Notes under the pieces: model-generated
The model's database searches: none
What the model was told of the DNA's origin: nothing
Seen by the model: the letters and a program-made list of their open reading frames with translations, nothing else
In this document: positions 15,401 through 18,677 of the stretch, piece by piece
Layout of the letters: each line of letters starts with the position of its first letter
How positions within the stretch are numbered: position 1 is the stretch's first letter
Made by a program: the position numbers and the translations under genes
Origin: DASQDN01 sp035630195
GTDB lineage: Bacteria; Acidobacteriota; Terriglobia; Bryobacterales; Bryobacteraceae
DNA: 18,677 bases
Direction: 5' to 3'
Assembly (NCBI GenBank): GCA_035630195.1
Contig: DASQLD010000479.1
Span: 1-18,677 of the forward strand

Positions 15401-15743
15401 CCGGTGCGAATTTGCCGGAGTCGGTTCGCCCCCGCACCAGGACAAAATCGCCCGTGTGAACTTCCGGTAGCGAACCGGTCCTAATAAAAATTCCGCCCGA
15501 GGCATCCTGGACGAATATTCTTTTTTCCTGCGGGATCCGGAGCGTAACGATTCCTTTGAGCTCAACCTCGAACCCTGCGGCCGCCTCGACCCGAGACAGG
15601 CCGAGCACGTCTTTGGTTGATGTATAAACCCTGGGCGCTGAGACTCTGGCGGAGAGGAGCGTTTTTGTAGGAGCAGCGGATAGCGGATAGATAGCTGCGG
15701 CAACCCAAAACGCAGCTATGTTGAAAACCCCGAGCCTCGGCAT
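12420..15743 (-). CDS. Hybrid sensor histidine kinase with OB-fold-like sensor region and two receiver domains
   Basis: A 1107-aa membrane kinase that autophosphorylates and passes phosphate to its own receiver. In order: signal peptide (1-23); a large periplasmic region (25-440) with four similar beta-rich blocks starting at about 59, 148, 258 and 347; one TM helix (443-464); a short linker; a PAS domain (487-605); HisKA with the H-box SHEIRTPMSGILGMTEL (H632); an ATPase domain with N-box (N745, N749), DTGIGIE (781-787) and GGTGLGLA (810-817); a degenerate receiver (864-947) lacking the phosphoacceptor Asp but keeping K935-P; and a complete receiver (979-1097) with E985/D986, D1029, T1062 and K1084. 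No DNA-binding output is present, so a separate phosphotransfer protein or response regulator is expected. None is nearby, so this is an orphan kinase. ATG 15743 directly precedes the signal peptide. Confidence 0.93.
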   Translation of the reverse strand: MPRLGVFNIAAFWVAAAIYPLSAAPTKTLLSARVSAPRVYTSTKDVLGLSRVEAAAGFEVELKGIVTLRIPQEKRIFVQDASGGIFIRTGSLPEVHTGDFVLVRGRTDSGKFAPVIAKGAIARIRAASLPAPRRLALDDLRFPDFECEFVESEGTVRSIYQSKKYWLINLSKGSFRISALVYAPSGDGRPYPGDVIRIRGVASTIFNNKAQYLGTRLLLQDFSQTEVIRTGARDDANLPLTSIGKLLTYNSHPSSQERIRVSGAVTCNGPDGIVCIQNGPDGVEVNTGVRQDLQIGEFIEVIGFPAFNSYSPTLEDVSIRRLDKIGHVKPLPISSVEAQSGQYDGRLVEMTGTIMVQEFRSRWKDRPDLYLTLRNGPHVFTARLPRQTPDPVRHLRTGSRVQLIGVCHVNTKSLAASDNPFTLRMRTVSDLNVLEATSWWTLERAMLAVAALGMAVAFGIFWLTLLRRKVHRQTSIIRSQLQLETALSERFRDLFEHSTDLVFTVDLNGQFLAMNLATKQTLGCTGVDTRGLSLHSFARQEDLPILTDIFGILIGGQPSVLRQLSVRSSSGQNLVLEMNCRLRHAHGVPTSIDIIARDVTEQKREQIAREEARIAAEAASRAKSEFLANMSHEIRTPMSGILGMTELTLATDLTDEQRNNLEVVKTSAESLLTVINDILDFSKIEAGRMELEHAPFNISRVVEGCLDLVSVPAAEKSLELICDIDPTLPYAWIGDAARLRQVLLNLTGNAVKFTEAGEVILRVEHVQLEDGTSKARFSVRDTGIGIEVEQHKRIFEMFCQADGSTSRQYGGTGLGLAIASRLVALMGSRLTIESAPGKGSTFGFVLDVASRTEAPLIQPASLQGQMACLFEPNDSSRTAIERVLTHAGVTIVNDDRASVVIATEDQRRLDSPLVLLLGVGQSVPKAHRAAAVIRKPVAPCSLIKAIEGTTHLQTVLALDAIGRGSAEPNKAWKNLSPQKTVLLAEDNKVNQMLALRTLEKGGYKVLVANNGIEAVQAAKHTEVDLILMDIQMPEMDGFQAAARIRDARRANGQEPLPVIAMTAHALKGDRERCIAAGLTDYISKPVRPVDLMEIVSRYVGASVAEIV

Positions 15744-15992
15744 CTGAGAATCTCATCGAACCTTACTGCGCTGAATTCTAGTCTTTTGTTTGAGTTTTTG
15801 GCCTCGTAAGGAAATCGCTGTATCACTTTGAGGCTCCAATCCGTACTTATAGATAGCGACACGGGACTAGCGATCCACATCCGGAAAACTATTGCTTTCT
15901 GTATCAGGAGGCGTCAAATAGGGGCAAACATCCGGATGCAGTACGGCAGTTCCGCGGTTGTAGTACCTAAGCTGCTGAAAGGTAAGAGTATT

Positions 15993-16112
15993 ATGGTTCT
16001 CGCACTTCTGCTCCAGATGTGGCTCTGTGCTACACTTTTTCATAGCGTGGCTGCAACGCGAGCTTACGCGCGCGCATCTAGTAGGTGTCGAGCCCCTTAC
16101 AGGAGGTTCTAG
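15993..16112 (+). CDS. Possible 39-residue leader or small membrane peptide before the TonB gene
   Basis: ATG at 15993 opens a 39-codon frame: a hydrophobic start (MVLALLLQMWLCATLFHSVA) and then an Arg-rich tail ending RAPYRRF. The stop (16110-16112) lies 6 bp before the TonB ATG, and the tail overlaps the AGGAGG of that gene, so translation could influence TonB expression. There is no strong Shine-Dalgarno; GGTAAGAG lies upstream at 15981-15988. Chance is a real alternative. Confidence 0.25.
   Translation: MVLALLLQMWLCATLFHSVAATRAYARASSRCRAPYRRF
16101..16106 (+). promoter_or_regulatory. Shine-Dalgarno of the TonB gene
   Basis: AGGAGG, 12 nt before the ATG at 16119. The spacing is longer than ideal. 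A second in-frame ATG at 16152 lacks such a site, so 16119 is kept as the start. Confidence 0.55.
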
Positions 16113-16118
16113 CCAACG

Positions 16119-17135
16119 ATGATCGCGCATCAAGAGGAAGTCCAGAAAGAAATGAGCGTCGAGCGTCCAACCATGACGAACGTAAGCCAGTCGGATGACC
16201 TAAACCTCCTTATCCCGGCGAACGACGTTCCGTGGCATAAGAGCTTCCTTGCGAATCTCAAGGAACTAGTAAGTCCGGCGAAGCTTCCTCCGCTAGATGT
16301 AACGTCAAAACCTGTACCGGTCAAAGATATTTGGGGTGATAGCAAGAATACGCGGACGGCCGGGTTGTCCTCGATGCTGATCCATGCTGCTGGAATCGCC
16401 CTGGTGCTGTTTATCGGTACCAACAAAACCGTACAGGAAAAAGCGAAAGAAGCGGTTCACCTCATCGCTCCTGATATCGCCCCCTATGTGCCTGCGAAGC
16501 CACAAAAGCAATTGATGGGCGGTGGCGGGGGTGGTGGTGACAGGTCCCCTCTACAGGCAAGTAAGGGGAGGCTGCCGAAAATTGCGCCTCGGCAGTTCGC
16601 CCCGCCGAGCGCCGTGATTAACAATCCCGACCCGAAGCTTATCGTTGAGCCGACAATCGTCGTTCAACCTAATGCTCCGCTTCCCAATGTAGCGTCAATC
16701 AACTTGGGTAACCCACTGGGCGTTACAGGGCCTCCTTCGAATGGTACCGGTTCCGGGGGTGGTATCGGATCCGGTAAAGGTGGCGGTGTCGGTAGCGGTA
16801 GCGGCGTAGGTTTCGGTCCAGGCAGTGGCGCCGGATATGGCGGAGGCGTTTACAAGATCGGGGGAGGTGTTTCCGCCCCAGTGCCGATCTTCAAGCCTGA
16901 ACCCGAGTACTCGGAAGAAGCGCGCAAAGCCAAATACCAGGGTTCGGTAACACTTTCCATTGTGATCCTGCCCGATGGAAGTACCAGCAACATCCGCGTG
17001 ATTCGCCCGTTGGGACTCGGTCTCGACGAAAAGGCGATTGAGGCAGTGACCAAATGGCGATTCCGTCCTTCCTTGAAAGATGGCAAAGCAGTGGCGGTCA
17101 CGGCAAACGTCGAAGTAAATTTCCGATTACTCTAA
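16119..17135 (+). CDS. TonB-family energy transducer with glycine-rich linker
   Basis: A 338-aa inner-membrane protein. A cytosolic N-terminal part of about 80 residues, longer than in E. coli TonB, precedes one TM helix (about 83-99, SSMLIHAAGIALVLFIG). The periplasmic linker has a run of seven Gly (134-140), a Pro/Asn stretch (155-190) and a Gly/Ser-rich segment (204-250). The TonB C-terminal domain covers 255-337: PIFKPEPEYSEEARKAKYQG, then VTLSIVILPDGSTSNIRVI, then LGLDEKAIEAVTKWRFRPSLKDGKAV. This domain contacts TonB boxes of outer-membrane receptors and transmits proton-motive force from ExbB/ExbD. Neither ExbBD nor a receptor gene is near. The long N-terminus and Gly-rich linker replacing the usual Pro/Lys rod are common in TonB-family proteins of this phylum. 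AGGAGG precedes the start, and a strong terminator follows 19 bp after the stop. Confidence 0.9.
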   Translation: MIAHQEEVQKEMSVERPTMTNVSQSDDLNLLIPANDVPWHKSFLANLKELVSPAKLPPLDVTSKPVPVKDIWGDSKNTRTAGLSSMLIHAAGIALVLFIGTNKTVQEKAKEAVHLIAPDIAPYVPAKPQKQLMGGGGGGGDRSPLQASKGRLPKIAPRQFAPPSAVINNPDPKLIVEPTIVVQPNAPLPNVASINLGNPLGVTGPPSNGTGSGGGIGSGKGGGVGSGSGVGFGPGSGAGYGGGVYKIGGGVSAPVPIFKPEPEYSEEARKAKYQGSVTLSIVILPDGSTSNIRVIRPLGLGLDEKAIEAVTKWRFRPSLKDGKAVAVTANVEVNFRLL

Positions 17136-17153
17136 ATCTGCTCGAAGCCATCG

Positions 17154-17191
17154 ATAAGAAAGGCGCCCGGTAGTACGGGCGCCTTTCTTAT
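17154..17191. terminator. Strong bidirectional Rho-independent terminator
   Basis: Perfect 16-bp stem: ATAAGAAAGGCGCCCG (17154-17169), loop GTAGTA, CGGGCGCCTTTCTTAT (17176-17191). The plus side ends CTTTCTTATT and the minus side CTTTCTTAT, so both strands give a U-rich end. It separates the convergent TonB and DUF971 genes and should end both transcripts. Confidence 0.9.
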
Positions 17192-17197
17192 TGCGGC

Positions 17198-17551
17198 TTA
17201 ACTTTGCGAACGGCATTCCGAGCAGGGACAGATGCTCCGCAGATGATCATACGAATAGATGCCGCTTGAATGTCCGTCATTCCACAGGATTCGGATGGCG
17301 TAATTACCCACCGGCTCGACGTCGGCCATTTTAGGAGCGGGTTTGTACATTTGAAACGGATTGCTTTGCGGCTGCGCGAAGTTCGTCCGCTGTGGCTCTG
17401 TGCCGTGCGCACCGGTGCATACCGCGCACGGGCATTCGTCTCGCAGCAAGGCGACGGTGTAGCTGGAATGATGGCCGTCTTTCCAATCGATTTCCACGCC
17501 CTTCGATTTCGATATAGCGATGTGCTCCGGATCTGCCGGAATAGTTGTCAT
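17198..17551 (-). CDS. DUF971 family protein with two CPCxxC motifs
   Basis: A 117-aa cytosolic protein of the DUF971 family, the fold also found at the N-terminus of gamma-butyrobetaine hydroxylase. Proteins of this family are linked to iron-sulfur protein maturation in some organisms. The two halves share a pattern: IDWKDGHHSSYTVALLRDECPCAVC (21-45) and, at 88-113, ILWNDGHSSG followed by LRSICPCSEC. Each ends in CPCxxC (C40, C42, C45 and C108, C110, C113), suitable for one metal or cluster site per half or one shared site. The start ATG overlaps the relA stop by one base (TAATG), so it is translationally coupled to that gene. The C-terminal end faces a strong terminator. The biochemical role in this organism is unknown. 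Confidence 0.88.
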   Translation of the reverse strand: MTTIPADPEHIAISKSKGVEIDWKDGHHSSYTVALLRDECPCAVCTGAHGTEPQRTNFAQPQSNPFQMYKPAPKMADVEPVGNYAIRILWNDGHSSGIYSYDHLRSICPCSECRSQS

Positions 17552-18677
17552 TAAACTCTCTCGATATCGCGAACTCCAGGGATACGCCGGATGGATCCGG
17601 TGACTTTCTCCAGTTGCCGCTTGTCTTTTATCTCCACCGTCATCTCAACGATGGCGCCGTCTCCGCTTCGTCGATCGTCGGACCGCGCTTCAAGGCTGCG
17701 TATGTTACTGTTCTCGTGGAACAGAACAGAGGTAAGCTGATTCAGCATTCCAGGGCGATCATCCGTGTAAATCACCATGCGGACCGGGAAGTTTTCACTC
17801 GCGCTGCGCGCCCACTCGACGTCAATCTTTCGCTCGACCTCGTACATCAGATTCTGCACGTTCGCACAGTTCAGAGAATGTACTGCGACGCCCTTGCCGC
17901 GGGTCACATAGCCGACAATCGATTCCCCTCGAATCGGGTTGCAGCACTTCGCCCGATAAACCATCAGGTCATCGATCCCTTTGACGCGAAGTACAAGGTC
18001 GCCATTTTTAGCTGCCCGGGCCTCAGTCGTCAGATCGACCGCTGGCTTCGTCGTCTCCGCGCTAGTCGCCGGCTGGGGCGTATCCTTTTCAGGTACTTGA
18101 TCCGGCGCGACCTTGTTCAGTACCTGCCGTGCTGAGTATCGGCCATAGCCTAGCGCGGCATGCAGATCCTCAATTTTGCTAAACCCATACTCCGCCGCAA
18201 CGCGCTCCAGGTCTACGCGCTGAATGCGGCTCATCGCGACACCCAACCGGCGTGCTTCCTTCTCTAGGTACTTCTGGCCGATGTCAATCGCGCGCTCTCG
18301 TTCTGAGGCATTGATGACGTGACGAATTTTGTTGCGCGCGCGCGATGTTTTGACGACAGCCAGCCAATCTTTGCTGGGCATGTGGCCAGCCTGTGTCAGA
18401 ATCTCAACTACATCGCCGTTCTTGATCGGGGTCTTCAGTTGAACGATGCGGCCGTTGACCTTGGCGCCAACGCACGTATGCCCTACGTCGGTATGGATTG
18501 CATAGGCGAAATCGATCGGTGTGGCTCCTCGCGGCAGCACGACAACCCGACCGAGCGGCGTAAATGTATAGACCTCTTCTGGATATAGATCCACCTTCAA
18601 GGTGGACATGAACTCGCCCGGATCGCCTACGTCACGCTGCCACTCAACGAGTTGCCGGAGCCACGCGATTCGTTGAT
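17551..18677 (-). CDS. RelA/SpoT-family (p)ppGpp synthetase/hydrolase, C-terminal part (5' end outside window)
   Basis: The frame is open to the window edge. Codons before the ATG at 18609 read QRIAWLRQLVEWQRDVGDPGEF, which is RelA/SpoT sequence, so that ATG is internal and the gene is cut by the edge. About 374 residues are visible. In order: end of the synthetase domain; TGS domain (VYTFTPLGRVVVLPRGATPIDFAYAIHTDVG to VEILT); the helical linker (SKDWLAVVKTSRARNKIRH); an extra spacer rich in Thr/Pro/Ala; the conserved Cys region (CCNPIRGE, then HSLNCANV); and a C-terminal ACT domain (VRMVIYTDDRPGMLNQLTSVLF to RIPGVRDIERV). The enzyme makes and degrades the stringent-response alarmone. Whether it is bifunctional cannot be judged because the HD and synthetase domains lie outside. 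The stop TAA overlaps the DUF971 start. Confidence 0.95.
   Translation of the reverse strand, partial: QRIAWLRQLVEWQRDVGDPGEFMSTLKVDLYPEEVYTFTPLGRVVVLPRGATPIDFAYAIHTDVGHTCVGAKVNGRIVQLKTPIKNGDVVEILTQAGHMPSKDWLAVVKTSRARNKIRHVINASERERAIDIGQKYLEKEARRLGVAMSRIQRVDLERVAAEYGFSKIEDLHAALGYGRYSARQVLNKVAPDQVPEKDTPQPATSAETTKPAVDLTTEARAAKNGDLVLRVKGIDDLMVYRAKCCNPIRGESIVGYVTRGKGVAVHSLNCANVQNLMYEVERKIDVEWARSASENFPVRMVIYTDDRPGMLNQLTSVLFHENSNIRSLEARSDDRRSGDGAIVEMTVEIKDKRQLEKVTGSIRRIPGVRDIERV

Larger units (their letters stand above)
15744..16118. other. Intergenic region between the kinase and TonB genes
   Basis: 375 bp that must carry the promoters of the divergent kinase and TonB genes. A TTATAGATA stretch (15847-15855) looks like a -10, but only TTGAGG at 15828 with about 14-bp spacing could serve as -35. 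The plus strand is open from a TTG at 15828 to 16112; only the last 39 codons look at all protein-like and are listed separately. No repeat or strong hairpin is seen. Confidence 0.4.

Noticed and set aside
18607..18609. ATG 18609 as the start of the RelA/SpoT gene
   Set aside because: The frame continues upstream with RelA/SpoT sequence to the window edge, so this Met is internal.
1..18677. Defence, phage, CRISPR or mobile-element system
   Set aside because: No array of spaced repeats, transposase, integrase, nuclease, toxin-antitoxin or phage motif was seen; tRNA and rRNA signatures are also absent.

Overview
This window looks like chromosomal DNA of an uncultured or environmental member of the Acidobacteriota. 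The best pointer is the gene at 11446-12423, a secreted VWFA-related protein of the type that is strongly expanded in that phylum. Large secreted TPR-like hypotheticals, hybrid histidine kinases, a glycine-rich TonB protein and moderate GC (mid-50s % by eye) agree with this. I see no transposase, integrase, tRNA, rRNA, CRISPR array or phage gene. This is ordinary core and lineage-specific chromosome with some unusual intergenic structure.

Layout, left to right. A D-Ala-D-Ala carboxypeptidase/endopeptidase (98-1495, -) is divergent, 19 bp start to start, from a small secreted hypothetical (1515-2147, +). That gene runs tail to tail into an MFS permease (2133-3353, -). A 533-bp gap follows. It holds an orphan intrinsic terminator and then a compact unit: a -35-like TTGACA, a 13-nt match to the 16S anti-Shine-Dalgarno region, a 17-codon ORF whose stop lies in a hairpin, an open in-frame continuation, and a perfect 11-bp terminator stem. 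Directly after it is rpmE (ribosomal protein L31, zinc-binding form, 3887-4135).

On the minus strand, 5492 to 4149 is a three-gene stress operon: an ECF sigma factor, a small one-TM putative anti-sigma factor, and a Spy/CpxP/CnrX-like periplasmic sensor. Divergent from it is an APC-family permease with a long C-terminal cytosolic domain (5688-7901). Its start codon abuts two tandem 15-bp repeats. Next come a 1124-aa secreted hypothetical (8032-11406) and the VWFA-related protein (11446-12423). The stop codon of the latter interleaves with that of a convergent 1107-aa hybrid histidine kinase (12420-15743).

The right side carries a TonB-family protein (16119-17135), a strong bidirectional terminator (17154-17191), and a minus-strand pair: the C-terminal part of a RelA/SpoT (p)ppGpp enzyme, cut by the window edge, coupled through TAATG to a DUF971 protein. 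Functional themes are envelope maintenance (PBP, TonB, Spy-like sensor), signalling (ECF sigma, hybrid kinase, RelA/SpoT) and transport (MFS, APC). The best candidate for something undescribed is the small RNA or micro-ORF unit at about 3560-3822, upstream of rpmE.
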